Assembly (NCBI RefSeq): GCF_003122385.1
Contig: NZ_CP029255.1
Location: forward strand, 1,798,001 to 1,862,000
From: Flavobacterium crocinum
GTDB taxonomy: Bacteria > Bacteroidota > Bacteroidia > Flavobacteriales > Flavobacteriaceae
Direction: 5' to 3'
Length of the DNA: 64,000 bases
Each line of letters begins with the position of its first letter. Position 1 is the first letter of the stretch. Position numbers and translations under genes: made by a program. Under the pieces are notes generated by a model. The model searched no databases. It worked only from the letters and a program-made list of their open reading frames with translations, and was not told the origin of the DNA. This document shows positions 16,747 through 27,135 of this stretch, piece by piece.

Positions 16747-17622
16747 ATGATCAGCATTAACCCAAAAGAGATACCAACGGCCAAGTTGCAGGGCTATCTG
16801 CAGAGTTCGATAGGTCCAAGACCAATTGCTTTTGCCAGTACAATCAGCGAGAAAGGAATTCCGAATCTGTCACCGTTTAGTTTCTTTAATGTGTTTAGTG
16901 CCAATCCGCCAATTTTGGTTTTTTCGCCTTCGCGAAGAGTCCGAGATAATACCATAAAACATACTTTAATTAATGCCGAAGCAACTAGAGAAGTGGTAAT
17001 TAATGTGGTAAATTTTGATTTAGTACAGCAGACTTCTTTGGCGAGTACAGAATATGGTGACGGAGTAAATGAATTTATAAAAGCTGGATTAACACAGATT
17101 CCTTCAGATTTAGTAAAACCTTATCGTGTAAAAGAATCTCCAGTTCAGTTTGAATGCAAGGTAACGCAGATTATTCCGTTAGGAGAAGAAGGAGGAGCTG
17201 GAAATTTGATTTTATGTGAAGTAGTGAAGATTCACATTCACGAATCAATTTTGGATGAGAATGGAGCAATCGATCAGCATAAGATTGATTTGGTTTCGCG
17301 ATTAGGAAATAATTGGTATTCAAGATCAAATCAAGGACTTTTTGAAGTGGCAAAACCCTTGACAACACTGGGAGTAGGAGTAGATGCCATACCCAATTTT
17401 GTAAAAGAAAGCGCCGTTTTTGACGGGAACGATTTGGGCAAATTAGGAAATATTGAAGCCTTGCCTACGAAAGAAGAAGTTAGTATATTTGTGAAAGAAA
17501 ATTTTGCTGTCAAAGGAGTTTTAAGCTCAGACGATCAGCAAAAAGTGCACTTAGAAGCCAAAAAATATTTGGATAATGGAGATGTAGAAGCGGCATGGAA
17601 AGTGCTTTTAGCTAAGAAATAA
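16747..17622 (+). CDS. Flavin reductase-like FMN-binding protein
   Basis: 291 residues. The N-terminal FMN-binding split-barrel domain (about 1-190) contains IGPRPIAFASTIS and NLSPFSFFNVFSANPPILVFSPS, the flavoredoxin-type binding loop; an about 100-residue C-terminal extension is typical of Bacteroidota members. Predicted cytoplasmic flavin reduction or electron transfer; partner unknown. The DUF3127 gene follows after 34 bp. Confidence 0.88.
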   Translation: MISINPKEIPTAKLQGYLQSSIGPRPIAFASTISEKGIPNLSPFSFFNVFSANPPILVFSPSRRVRDNTIKHTLINAEATREVVINVVNFDLVQQTSLASTEYGDGVNEFIKAGLTQIPSDLVKPYRVKESPVQFECKVTQIIPLGEEGGAGNLILCEVVKIHIHESILDENGAIDQHKIDLVSRLGNNWYSRSNQGLFEVAKPLTTLGVGVDAIPNFVKESAVFDGNDLGKLGNIEALPTKEEVSIFVKENFAVKGVLSSDDQQKVHLEAKKYLDNGDVEAAWKVLLAKK

Positions 17623-17656
17623 AAAGAAATAGAAACAATAATTAATATAGACGAAG

Positions 17657-18028
17657 ATGGAAGTTACAGGAAAAGTAAAAGTGGTAAACCCAGAGCAGCA
17701 AGTTAGTGCCTCATTCAAAAAAAGAGAATTAGTTGTTACTACTGAGGAACAGTATCCACAACATATTTTAATCGAATTTACACAAGACAAATGCGATTTA
17801 TTGAGTAGCTATAAACAAGGAGAGGCAGTAAAAGTTTCTATCAATTTAAGAGGAAGAGAATGGGTTAATCCACAAGGAGAAACCAGATATTTCAATAGTA
17901 TTCAGGGTTGGAGAATCGAAAGATTAGCAGACGCCGCGCCTACACAAGCACCACCAATGCCAACAGCAGAAACTTTTGCTCCGGCAACAAATGTAAGTGA
18001 CGACGAACCAGACGATTTACCGTTCTAA
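17657..18028 (+). CDS. DUF3127 domain protein (OB-fold-like)
   Basis: 123 residues. The conserved DUF3127 core (about 1-88) includes GKVKVVNPEQQVSASFKKRE and KVSINLRGREWVNPQGETRYF. It ends in a proline-rich linker and the acidic tail DDEPDDLPF, which closely resembles the acidic C-terminal tip of single-stranded DNA-binding proteins. The tip suggests docking of partner proteins (inference). Function not established. Confidence 0.88.
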   Translation: MEVTGKVKVVNPEQQVSASFKKRELVVTTEEQYPQHILIEFTQDKCDLLSSYKQGEAVKVSINLRGREWVNPQGETRYFNSIQGWRIERLADAAPTQAPPMPTAETFAPATNVSDDEPDDLPF

Positions 18029-18052
18029 AAAAGGTTTAAATTCCAATATTAT

Positions 18053-18175
18053 AAATTCCAAATTCCAATTCATATAACTGAATTTGGAATTTGGAATTTT
18101 GTTTTTGAGCTTTTACAGCATCTCAAGATTGTGAAAAATTGGAATTTGGAATTTCGTTTTTGGAATTTTTCAAAA
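18053..18175. repeat. GGAATTT-word repeat with long hairpin
   Basis: A 20-bp arm (18053-18072, AAATTCC words) mirrors 18079-18099 (TTTGGAATTTGGAATTT words). Further direct copies of GGAATTTGGAATTT at 18140-18155 and GGAATTTTT at 18161-18170. The hairpin may terminate the DUF3127 transcript. Similar words occur at 33055-33078 between tsf and rpsB. Confidence 0.7.
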
Positions 18176-18191
18176 TTGAATATTTTAAAAG

Positions 18192-18830
18192 ATGTATTTT
18201 TTATTTGATAATTTATATTTCCCTCCAGTTACAGAAGCTGATGAAGAAGGTATTCTTGCAGTCGGTGGTGATTTAAGTCCCGAACGTTTAAAACTGGCTT
18301 ATAGTAGAGGTATATTTCCCTGGTTTAATGAAGGAGAATCTATTCTTTGGTGGGCTCCAGATCCGCGTATGGTCTTGTTTCTGGATGAACTGAATGTTTC
18401 CAAAAGCATGCGTAACATTTTGAACCGCAATGTTTTTACTGTTACCTTTAATACTCGTTTTAGGGAAGTAATTTTAAACTGTCAGCAGATATTAAGAGAT
18501 GGGCAGGATGGAACATGGATTTCAGATGAAATAGTTGAATCTTATTGTGAATTACATAATCAGGGAATCGCAAAATCGGTTGAGGTTTGGCAGGATGAGG
18601 TTTTGGTAGGAGGTTTGTACGGAATTGATCTGGGCCATATTTTTTGTGGAGAAAGTATGTTTTCTAAAGTGTCCAATGCTTCAAAAGTAGGTTTTATATC
18701 TTTAGTGAATCATCTGAGAAAAGAAAACTATAAATTACTGGATTGCCAGATTTATAATCCTCATTTAGACAGTTTAGGCTGTCGTGAAATTGATCGCGAA
18801 GAATTTATGACTATTTTAAACAGTAAATAA
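18192..18830 (+). CDS. aat: Leucyl/phenylalanyl-tRNA-protein transferase
   Basis: 212 residues with Aat motifs: FPPVTEADEEGILAVGGDL, YSRGIFPWFNEGESILWWAP, GQDGTWISDEIVESY, GGLYGIDLG and FCGESMFS. The enzyme adds Leu or Phe to N-terminal Arg/Lys of proteins, creating N-degrons. Its stop is one base before the start of the MOSC gene. Confidence 0.96.
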   Translation: MYFLFDNLYFPPVTEADEEGILAVGGDLSPERLKLAYSRGIFPWFNEGESILWWAPDPRMVLFLDELNVSKSMRNILNRNVFTVTFNTRFREVILNCQQILRDGQDGTWISDEIVESYCELHNQGIAKSVEVWQDEVLVGGLYGIDLGHIFCGESMFSKVSNASKVGFISLVNHLRKENYKLLDCQIYNPHLDSLGCREIDREEFMTILNSK

Positions 18831-18831
18831 G

Positions 18832-19626
18832 ATGAGTACAATTCATGTTGTAACAGAAATTTATATTTATCCGATTAAAAGCCTTGCCGGAATTAGTCTT
18901 CAGTCTGCAAAAACGGAAGAAATGGGATTTGAAAACGACCGAAGATGGATGCTGATTGATGCTGAAAATCAAATGCTCACTCAAAGAGAACATCGTATTA
19001 TGAGTCAGTTTTATCCGCAGATTGAAGGTGGAAAAATCAGTATTACTTTTGAGGATCAAAAACATGAATTTTCTATTGATGAATCTTTAGAAAATATACT
19101 TGAAGTAAATGTTTGGGATGATAAAAGCGAAGTAGTTGAGGTAAATAATGAAACTTCAAAATGGTTCAGTCAGCATTTGGGTTTTGAGTGTAAATTGGTC
19201 AAAATTCTTAAAAATGGATCTCGTAAACACGAAAGTTCCAGATTACAAGAAATATTCAACGTAAGTCTGGCAGATGGTTATCCTTATTTATTAATTGGAA
19301 CAGAAAGCCTTGATTTTTTAAATGATAAATTGGACGAAAAAATCACCATTAAAAGATTTCGTCCAAACATTGTTGTAAGAACAAAAAAGGCTCACGAAGA
19401 AGATGATTTTACAAATTTCAAAATTGGAGAAGTTCAGTTTAAAAACATAAAACCTTGCGGAAGATGTGTAATGGTTAACAATGACCCAGAAAATGGACGA
19501 TTAAAAAAAGAACCTTTAAAAACGTTGAGTAAATACAGAAATGTAGATAATTCAGTTTTATTTGGAACCAATATTGTGAGTTTGAACACGGGAAATATTT
19601 CAGTTGGAGACACAATCGTTTTTTAG
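18832..19626 (+). CDS. MOSC domain protein (YcbX/mARC-like)
   Basis: 264 residues. N-terminal MOSC beta-barrel domain (about 1-120: IYIYPIKSLAGISLQSA, GFENDRRWMLID) and C-terminal MOSC domain with PCGRCVMVNNDP, whose cysteine probably binds the molybdenum cofactor. YcbX/mARC relatives reduce N-hydroxylated compounds. It overlaps the convergent thiF gene by 4 bp. Confidence 0.9.
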   Translation: MSTIHVVTEIYIYPIKSLAGISLQSAKTEEMGFENDRRWMLIDAENQMLTQREHRIMSQFYPQIEGGKISITFEDQKHEFSIDESLENILEVNVWDDKSEVVEVNNETSKWFSQHLGFECKLVKILKNGSRKHESSRLQEIFNVSLADGYPYLLIGTESLDFLNDKLDEKITIKRFRPNIVVRTKKAHEEDDFTNFKIGEVQFKNIKPCGRCVMVNNDPENGRLKKEPLKTLSKYRNVDNSVLFGTNIVSLNTGNISVGDTIVF

Positions 19627-20333
19627 AAATTCAGTTTTGTAAAGTTCCAGTTTAACGTATTAAAAATTATCAATTCGTTCTTTAAAGTTGGTAGTTCTAA
19701 AATTAATTTTAAGGTTTCATGCGCCATCATATTACCGATAATTCCTGGTAAAGTTCCCAGAACGCCATTCAGATTACAATTTGGAACATCTTTTGGATCT
19801 GGCATTTCAGGGAATAAATCGCGAAGATTTTTACTTCCATTATGATTGAAAACAGCTATTTGACCTTCAAATTTTAAAATACTTCCATAAATCAAAGGTT
19901 TTCCAAGTTTTACACAAGTGTCATTGACCAAATAACGCGTCATAAAATTGTCCGAACCATCTACAATTATATCATATTGCTCAATAATTTGAGAAGTATT
20001 TTCTAAAGTCAGTTTCTCATTAATTGCAACAGCTTCTATTAACGGATTGAGTTTCGAAACTACTTCTCTGGCAACAATCGATTTTTGTTTTCCAATTTCA
20101 TTTTCGGTATATAAAATCTGTCTGTGGAGATTGTGAATTTCAATTGTATCAAAATCCATGATTCCGATAAAGCCAACTCCAGCGGTTGCAATATATTGTA
20201 AAATAGGACAGCCCAAACCACCGGCGCCAATTACTAAAACTCTTGCTTTTTTTAGTTTATCCTGGCCTTCATCACCAATTTCAGGTAGAATGGTTTGTCT
20301 GTTGTAACGAAGGAATTCTTGTATGATACTCAT
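19623..20333 (-). CDS. thiF: ThiF/MoeB-type adenylyltransferase (sulfur-carrier activation)
   Basis: 236 residues. Rossmann nucleotide-binding motif GAGGLGCPILQYIATAGVG near 32-50, followed by D-IHNLHRQ and the DGSDNFMTRYLVND catalytic region. It should adenylylate the C-terminal glycine of ThiS. No C-terminal rhodanese domain. The zinc-binding cysteines of longer MoeB relatives are not evident. Last gene of the thi operon, 48 bp after thiH. Confidence 0.9.
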   Translation of the reverse strand: MSIIQEFLRYNRQTILPEIGDEGQDKLKKARVLVIGAGGLGCPILQYIATAGVGFIGIMDFDTIEIHNLHRQILYTENEIGKQKSIVAREVVSKLNPLIEAVAINEKLTLENTSQIIEQYDIIVDGSDNFMTRYLVNDTCVKLGKPLIYGSILKFEGQIAVFNHNGSKNLRDLFPEMPDPKDVPNCNLNGVLGTLPGIIGNMMAHETLKLILELPTLKNELIIFNTLNWNFTKLNF

Positions 20334-20381
20334 TTTTTTAATTTCAGATTTCAGAGTTTAGATTTTAGATTGTTGGAATTT

Positions 20382-21494
20382 TTAAGCAAAACTCTTATCC
20401 CAATCTTTCCAAACTGGTTCGTAGCCTTTGTTTTTTATGATTTTTGAAATTTCTTCTGCCGAACGTTCATCACTGATTTCGAATTGTTCCAAAGACTGAG
20501 GATCTACCACATAACCACCCGGATTTGTCTTAGATCCAGCACTCATATTGGTCACGCCAATTGGAATAATATTGTTTCTGAATTTCTCGTTTTCTCTTGT
20601 TGAAATCGATATTTCCAGGTCCTCATTCCATAATCTGTAAGCACAGATTAATTGCGTCAAATCTTTATCGTCCATAATAAAATTAGGTTCGATAATTCCC
20701 TCGGCAGGTCGCAGACGAGGAAACGAAACCGAATATTTGGTCTGCCAATATTTCTTTTGAAGATAATCTAAATGCAAAGCGTTAAAAAAACTGTCCGTTC
20801 GCCAATCTTCCAAACCTAATAAAACGCCTAAACCAATTTTGTGAATTCCTGCAGTTCCAATTCTGTCTGGAGTTTCTAATCTATAATCAAAATTTGATTT
20901 TTTGCCTTTTGTGTGATATTTTTTGTAAACTTCCTGATGATACGTTTCCTGATAAACTAAAACAGAGTAAACTCCAGCATCATGCAAACGCTGATAATCT
21001 TCTGTAGAAAGGGGCTGGACTTCAACAGAAATAATCGAAAAATCATTTTTAATCTGTTTTATGGCATTCAGAAAATAATTGATATTTACAGTATAATTTG
21101 CTTCGCCAGTCACTAATAAAACATGATCAAAACCTGTATTTTTTAACGCTTCAACTTCGAGTTTTATTTCGCCATCAGTCAGTGTTTTGCGTTTGATTTT
21201 ATTGTCGAGACTGAATCCACAATAGGTGCAAATGTTTTGACATTCGTTGCTTAAATATAATGGAGCATACATTTGGATTGTTTTCCCAAAACGTTTCTTG
21301 GTAATTTCATGGCATTTCTGTGCCATTTCTTCCAGATAATTTTGTGCAATAGGAGAAATCAGAATCAAAAAATCATCGAGATTGAGTTTGGTTTTCGCCA
21401 AAGTTCGTTCGACATCTTTTGATGTGGTTTGGTATATTCGGGATTGAATATCATCCCAATTATATTGCTCAAAAATAGATTTGAATGTTTTCAT
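20382..21494 (-). CDS. thiH: 2-iminoacetate synthase ThiH (radical SAM)
   Basis: 370 residues. Radical-SAM cluster motif CQNICTYCGFS (CxxxCxxC) near 85, followed by the (beta/alpha) barrel and C-terminal NMSAGSKTNPGGY. It cleaves tyrosine to dehydroglycine, the glycine-imine donor for thiazole formation by ThiG. The oxygen-sensitive ThiH, rather than ThiO, is used. An inserted GxxExxY cassette separates it from thiG. Confidence 0.96.
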   Translation of the reverse strand: MKTFKSIFEQYNWDDIQSRIYQTTSKDVERTLAKTKLNLDDFLILISPIAQNYLEEMAQKCHEITKKRFGKTIQMYAPLYLSNECQNICTYCGFSLDNKIKRKTLTDGEIKLEVEALKNTGFDHVLLVTGEANYTVNINYFLNAIKQIKNDFSIISVEVQPLSTEDYQRLHDAGVYSVLVYQETYHQEVYKKYHTKGKKSNFDYRLETPDRIGTAGIHKIGLGVLLGLEDWRTDSFFNALHLDYLQKKYWQTKYSVSFPRLRPAEGIIEPNFIMDDKDLTQLICAYRLWNEDLEISISTRENEKFRNNIIPIGVTNMSAGSKTNPGGYVVDPQSLEQFEISDERSAEEISKIIKNKGYEPVWKDWDKSFA

Positions 21495-21508
21495 TTTTTA
21501 TTTTGTTT

Positions 21509-21537
21509 CCCGCAGATTTTGCAGATCGTGCAGATTA
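21509..21537. repeat. Left GCAGAT array of the GxxExxY cassette
   Basis: Three GCAGAT hexamers at 21512, 21521 and 21530, exactly 9 bp apart. The last overlaps the stop codon of the GxxExxY gene. Mirror image of the array at 22009-22032. Confidence 0.9.
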
Positions 21538-21912
21538 AATTTTATTAGCAACACGATGAATATTTTCAAGGATATTAGCACAGTTGAAATTGACTAATAA
21601 TCCAAGTTTTTTATTCGTCAATTTTAAATAAGTATTTAGCTGTTTAAAATGTATAGGTTTTATTTCGTCCACTGATTTTAATTCTATAATTACTTTATCC
21701 TCAACTAAAATATCTAGCCTAAAAGTTATGTCTAAATAGACATCATCATATTTAACTGGTAAATCAATTTGTTTAACTACTTGTAATCCATATTTTTCCA
21801 ATTGATAGTAAAGTGCACTCTCATATACCGATTCTAATAATCCTGGCCCAAGAGTGTTATATACTTTAAAAATTGCTCCTCTAACTTTATATGAAATCTC
21901 ATTTTCAGACAT
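21535..21912 (-). CDS. GxxExxY protein (putative PD-(D/E)XK-type nuclease fold)
   Basis: 125 residues. The name motif is GPGLLESVYE (G-x-x-E-x-x-Y) near 22-31. A nuclease-like D...E-x-K pattern follows: FRLDILVEDKVIIELKS near 64-80, matching the catalytic spacing of the PD-(D/E)XK superfamily. No function is established. It interrupts the thiG-thiH junction and is unrelated to thiamine synthesis. Three GCAGAT hexamers at its 3' end and three ATCTGC hexamers upstream of its 5' end, each with a 9-bp period, form inverted boundaries, suggesting a mobile or dispersed cassette. Confidence 0.9.
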   Translation of the reverse strand: MSENEISYKVRGAIFKVYNTLGPGLLESVYESALYYQLEKYGLQVVKQIDLPVKYDDVYLDITFRLDILVEDKVIIELKSVDEIKPIHFKQLNTYLKLTNKKLGLLVNFNCANILENIHRVANKI

Positions 21913-22008
21913 ATTTTTTTAATTTAAAAATAAGGAAAAATCCTTCTTTTTTTAAGACTTGGTTAAAAAATCATAATAATATAGATTTAGTAGTCTCAAC
22001 ATAAAATT

Positions 22009-22037
22009 ATCTGCCAAATCTGCGAGATCTGCGAGAG
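22009..22037. repeat. Right ATCTGC array of the GxxExxY cassette
   Basis: Three ATCTGC hexamers at 22009, 22018 and 22027, exactly 9 bp apart, 10 bp from the thiG stop. Inverted relative to the array at 21512-21535. Confidence 0.9.
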
Positions 22038-22046
22038 AAAATCAAT

Positions 22047-22823
22047 TTACTGATAAAGGAAAGACGTCAAAGGACTAGAAGCGACAGCAAAGTTTTGCTG
22101 ATTGGCAACTTTAGCTTCAAAAGCTTTTCTTCCTGCTATAACAGCTTCTTTGAATGCTTCAGCCATTAATTTTGGATTTCCGGCAACCGCAATTGCAGTA
22201 TTAACCAAAACAGCATCGGCACCAATTTCCATTGCTTTTGCAGCATCAGATGGCGCGCCAATTCCAGCGTCGACAATTACAGGGACATTGCTTTGTTCAA
22301 TTATTATTTCTAAGAAATCTATCGTTTTTAAACCTTTATTGCTTCCAATAGGCGAACCCAAAGGCATTACTGCTGAAGTTCCAACATTCTCTAGATGTTT
22401 GCATAAAACAGGATCAGCATGAATATAAGGCAAAACAATGAAACCTAATTTGGCCAATTCTTCAGTGGCTTTTAACGTTTCAAGAGGATCCGGCATTAAA
22501 TATTTTGGGTCGGGATGAATTTCTAATTTAACCCAGTTTGTTTCTAGAGCTTCACGAGCCAATTGCGCGGCAAAAACGGCTTCTTTCGCATTTCTTGCAC
22601 CAGAAGTATTCGGTAATAAATTAATATTTGGATGCTTTAAATGTGATAAAATAGCATCAGTATCGGTTTCTAAATCAATTCGTTTTAGTGCAACAGTAAC
22701 CAATTCGCTTTCTGAGGCTAAAATGGCGCTTTCCATTTCTTCATTCGATCCAAATTTTCCAGTTCCTAAAAACAATCTGGATTTGAAGCTCTTATCTTCA
22801 ATATTAAACAATGACTTTTGCAT
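22047..22823 (-). CDS. thiG: Thiazole synthase ThiG
   Basis: 258 residues, TIM barrel. Motifs: [11 protein letters not shown], the Schiff-base lysine region [48 protein letters not shown] and [14 protein letters not shown]. It condenses deoxyxylulose phosphate, dehydroglycine and ThiS thiocarboxylate to the thiazole phosphate. Its start overlaps the end of thiE by 20 bp. Confidence 0.97.
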   Translation of the reverse strand: MQKSLFNIEDKSFKSRLFLGTGKFGSNEEMESAILASESELVTVALKRIDLETDTDAILSHLKHPNINLLPNTSGARNAKEAVFAAQLAREALETNWVKLEIHPDPKYLMPDPLETLKATEELAKLGFIVLPYIHADPVLCKHLENVGTSAVMPLGSPIGSNKGLKTIDFLEIIIEQSNVPVIVDAGIGAPSDAAKAMEIGADAVLVNTAIAVAGNPKLMAEAFKEAVIAGRKAFEAKVANQQNFAVASSPLTSFLYQ

Positions 22824-23442
22824 ATAATTTTTCGTTTAATTGTTCAATTAATAGTTTTTTTTCAAGACTTTCTGTAATAATTCCGGAAACGGCAATTCCA
22901 TAAATTCCTGTTTCTATTAACGGATTAACATCTCTTAATGTAATGCCTCCGATGGCATAGACAGGAACCTCAATTTTGTTTTTTTTCATTTTCTGAAGAA
23001 TATCAAAATAGCCGGACAGCCCTAAAATTGGACTTAATTTCTCTTTCGTAGCAGTAAAACGAAAAGGCCCTAATCCGATATAATCACAGCCATTTTTTAC
23101 GTGATTTTGTATGTCTTCAAAAGTATTTGCTGTTCCGCCGATGATTTTAGTTGAACCTAAAAGTGCTCTTGCTTCGTCAATTTTAGTATCGGTTAATCCC
23201 AGATGAACTCCATCTGCAGCAATTTTTTCGGCAAGATGTAAATCATCATTGACAATAAAGTTGGCCAGATATTCTTCGCATAAAAGTTTTACCGCTTCTG
23301 CTAAAGTATAAGTGTCTTTGATAGTTTGATTTTTAAATCGCATTTGCACCCATTTACATCCGGCATCAAGAGCCTGATGAATGTTGCGCAATTGTTCGTC
23401 GATTGTTTCGCCTTGTGAAATATATTGCAGTTTGTTATACAT
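22804..23442 (-). CDS. thiE: Thiamine-phosphate synthase ThiE
   Basis: 212 residues from the ATG at 23442 ([11 protein letters not shown]); an in-frame ATG at 23454 would add four residues and overlap thiD more. Canonical ThiE motifs: [45 protein letters not shown] and VYAIGGI. It joins HMP-PP to thiazole phosphate. It overlaps both thiD and thiG, indicating tight translational coupling. This is the catalytically complete ThiE of the two in the operon. Confidence 0.95.
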   Translation of the reverse strand: MYNKLQYISQGETIDEQLRNIHQALDAGCKWVQMRFKNQTIKDTYTLAEAVKLLCEEYLANFIVNDDLHLAEKIAADGVHLGLTDTKIDEARALLGSTKIIGGTANTFEDIQNHVKNGCDYIGLGPFRFTATKEKLSPILGLSGYFDILQKMKKNKIEVPVYAIGGITLRDVNPLIETGIYGIAVSGIITESLEKKLLIEQLNEKLYAKVIV

Positions 23443-24187
23443 AATGATATCCAATTAAGGTTGATGTTGAACTCAGGTATTTTTCGATGTAGGTTTTGGC
23501 ATTTTTACAAGCCATTTCTAAAGATTGATTTAGAGCTAAATTCGAAGCAATTGCAGAAGAAAGCACACAGCCGGAACCGTGTTTTTCAGCACAGTCTTTT
23601 TCTGATGGAAACAGATCGATAATTTTATTTTTCAGAAACAATTGATCTTTTCCAATTTCATTTAAATTGTGACCGCCTTTCAGTAAAATGGCTGTAGAGA
23701 TTTCGTTTTCAATCCAAAGATTATCCTTTATAAAACCGGGAACTAGTTGTTCGATTTCGATATAATTTGGCGTTATCAAATCGATTTTTGACAGAATTTT
23801 GTTTAAGTCTGACCGGTCTTCAATGTTCAGAAAATCAAATTCAGTAGTCGATTTTAAAACCGGATCCCAGACAATTTTTGTAGTTGGAGAAATTAATTTT
23901 ATAGTCGAAAGAATTCGGTTTAAATACGAAAGCGATGGCACAATTCCGATTTTAACCGCGCTGATTTTATAGTTTTGAAACAAGACTTCAATAGATCTGA
24001 TTACGAAACTGATATCGATCCATTCGATTTTATGAAACTCATTTTCTGTCTGGATGGTATTAGCCGTCACAATGGCAAAACCGCTCACTTTATGTTGTTC
24101 AAATGTTTTAATATCAGCCAAAATTCCGGCACCGCCAGACGGATCTAAACCTGCGATTGTAAGTACGAAAGGACGATTTGCTGACAT
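23435..24187 (-). CDS. thiD: Hydroxymethylpyrimidine/phosphomethylpyrimidine kinase ThiD
   Basis: 250 residues, ribokinase fold. Motifs: LTIAGLDPSGGAGILADIKTF near the N-terminus, KIGIVPS, VWDPVLKSTT, LLKGGHN and the catalytic C-terminal EKHGSGCVLSSAIASNLA. It phosphorylates HMP to HMP-PP. It overlaps the upstream ThiE-like gene by 43 bp and thiE by 8 bp. Confidence 0.96.
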   Translation of the reverse strand: MSANRPFVLTIAGLDPSGGAGILADIKTFEQHKVSGFAIVTANTIQTENEFHKIEWIDISFVIRSIEVLFQNYKISAVKIGIVPSLSYLNRILSTIKLISPTTKIVWDPVLKSTTEFDFLNIEDRSDLNKILSKIDLITPNYIEIEQLVPGFIKDNLWIENEISTAILLKGGHNLNEIGKDQLFLKNKIIDLFPSEKDCAEKHGSGCVLSSAIASNLALNQSLEMACKNAKTYIEKYLSSTSTLIGYHYV

Positions 24188-24765
24188 AGTTTAAATTCTT
24201 TTAATGGATTTTTGCTGTTCCAGATAGCGCCCAAAAGAGCGAAATCGTCAAAGTCATTTTCCAGTGTTTTTTGAATATTCTTTGAATCTATTCCACCCAA
24301 GGCGATTATTTTTGTTTTATGATTTGTTCTTGATTTTATTTCTTCGAAAAAATCAACTTTTGGCTTATAATTTTCTTTTGAAATACTTTTGAAAACAGGG
24401 CTTAGAAATGCATAATCAAAATTTTTAAGAGAATTGAATTCTTGGATTGAGTGCGTTGATGTCGATTTCGATACGTTTTTATACCTACAAGGTTTTGGAA
24501 ACCTTGCAGGAATGTTTGAATCATTTTTTCTTTCTTTTTCAGAAAAATGTAATCGGTTAATTCCAAAATCTTCTGCTAGTTTATGATGATTGTGTAAGAC
24601 AAGTTGATTACGAAATTCCAACTTAATCTGATGAATAAACTGCGCCATTTCCAACTCAGAAAAATTAGGTTTCCGAATATGAAGCAAAGGCAACCCTTCC
24701 TCAAACAAAGAATGAATTGTCTTGATTTCGTTTACAACAGCAAAAGGATTTGAAATTAAAATCAT
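24145..24765 (-). CDS. ThiE/TenI-like protein carrying an inserted palindromic repeat
   Basis: 206 residues. ThiE/TenI barrel features: LLHIRKPNFSE, LVLHNHHKLAEDFGINRLHFSE, STSTHSIQEF, YAFLSPVFKSISK and IIALGGID. The canonical ThiE substrate motifs (INDD, GxGPxxxTxTK) are replaced, so TenI-like thiazole tautomerase activity is more likely than full ThiE activity (inference). The segment SNIPARFPKPCRYKN after LHFSEKERKND is encoded by a dispersed palindromic repeat (24484-24510) inserted in frame, and probably forms a surface loop. Confidence 0.85.
   Translation of the reverse strand: MILISNPFAVVNEIKTIHSLFEEGLPLLHIRKPNFSELEMAQFIHQIKLEFRNQLVLHNHHKLAEDFGINRLHFSEKERKNDSNIPARFPKPCRYKNVSKSTSTHSIQEFNSLKNFDYAFLSPVFKSISKENYKPKVDFFEEIKSRTNHKTKIIALGGIDSKNIQKTLENDFDDFALLGAIWNSKNPLKEFKLCQQIVLSYLQSQV
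24484..24510. repeat. Palindromic dispersed repeat inside the ThiE/TenI-like gene
   Basis: CCTACAAGGTTT and AAACCTTGCAGG around three bases; 11 of 12 positions pair. Words of this type are common intergenic palindromes in Flavobacterium. Here it lies in coding sequence without breaking the frame. Confidence 0.8.
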
Positions 24766-24803
24766 ATCTTTTTCTATATTCTTTCCTCTATTCTCTAAAA
24801 AAA

Positions 24804-26645
<1,842 letters not shown>

Positions 26646-26663
26646 TTATAAGTTATGTGTTGT

Positions 26664-26690
26664 TGTAGAGACGGACTGCGGTGCGTCTAC
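26664..26690. repeat. GTAGAGACG palindromic repeat (between thiC and thiS)
   Basis: TGTAGAGACGGACTGCGGTG followed by CGTCTAC forms an imperfect hairpin. The same family occurs at 41046-41072 (GTAGAGACGCACCGCAATGC...). It forms an intra-operon stem loop in the thiS-thiC mRNA. Confidence 0.75.
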
Positions 26691-26739
26691 ATCCAGTATA
26701 CAAGTGGAATTTGGATTTTTTAAATTGGAATTTTGGCCC

Positions 26740-26946
26740 TTATCCTCCCTGTGTGGCAGAAATAATGAGGATTTCGTCAGTTTCTTGTACGAGGAATTCG
26801 TTCCAATTGGTTTTTGGAACAACAGTATTGTTGACAGCAACAGCAATTCCGTTTTGTTTTTGCGGAATTTCGAGATCGAGCAATGATTGAACGCTTAGCG
26901 ATTCAGCATTGAAAAATTTAGTTTGTTGATTGATTTTTAGTTCCAT
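26740..26946 (-). CDS. thiS: Sulfur carrier protein ThiS
   Basis: 68 residues from the ATG at 26946 (MELKINQQ); an upstream in-frame ATG at 26976 would add ten residues that do not fit the fold. Ubiquitin-like protein ending in ISATQGG, with the terminal Gly-Gly that is adenylylated by ThiF and thiocarboxylated. Also NNTVVPKTNWNEF, typical of ThiS. First gene behind the TPP riboswitch. Confidence 0.95.
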   Translation of the reverse strand: MELKINQQTKFFNAESLSVQSLLDLEIPQKQNGIAVAVNNTVVPKTNWNEFLVQETDEILIISATQGG

Positions 26947-27023
26947 TCCTTTCGAGTTTAGTGTATAGTTATACACAATAGGAATGGCTGCAATAACGCA
27001 CAGAAATGCGTTTAAGAAGTCAT

Positions 27024-27106
27024 CTTACTTTTCCCTACGCTAGTATGAACTAGATCAGGTTCAGAGGGTAAAATCTCAGCCTGCGTGATGCAGACACCCC
27101 TAAAGT
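27024..27106 (-). promoter_or_regulatory. TPP riboswitch of the thi operon
   Basis: On the minus strand: TAGGGGTGTCTGC (near 27102-27090), GCAGGCTGAGATTTTACCC (27085-27067), CTGAACCTGATCTAGTTCAT (27064-27045) and GCGTAGGGAAAAGTA (27040-27026). All THI-box blocks are present. It should repress thiS-C-E2-D-E-G-H-F when TPP is plentiful. Confidence 0.96.
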
Positions 27107-27112
27107 GTGAAG

Positions 27113-27120
27113 CAAATGTA
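27113..27120 (-). promoter_or_regulatory. -7 element of the thi operon
   Basis: Reads TACATTTG on the minus strand, a full TAnnTTTG match about 10 nt before the riboswitch. Confidence 0.65.
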
Positions 27121-27135
27121 ATAAAATTTGTTTGA

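Noticed and set aside
22102..22422. 106-codon plus-strand open frame inside thiG
   Set aside because: Antisense to a well-conserved gene, no recognisable domain; shadow frame.
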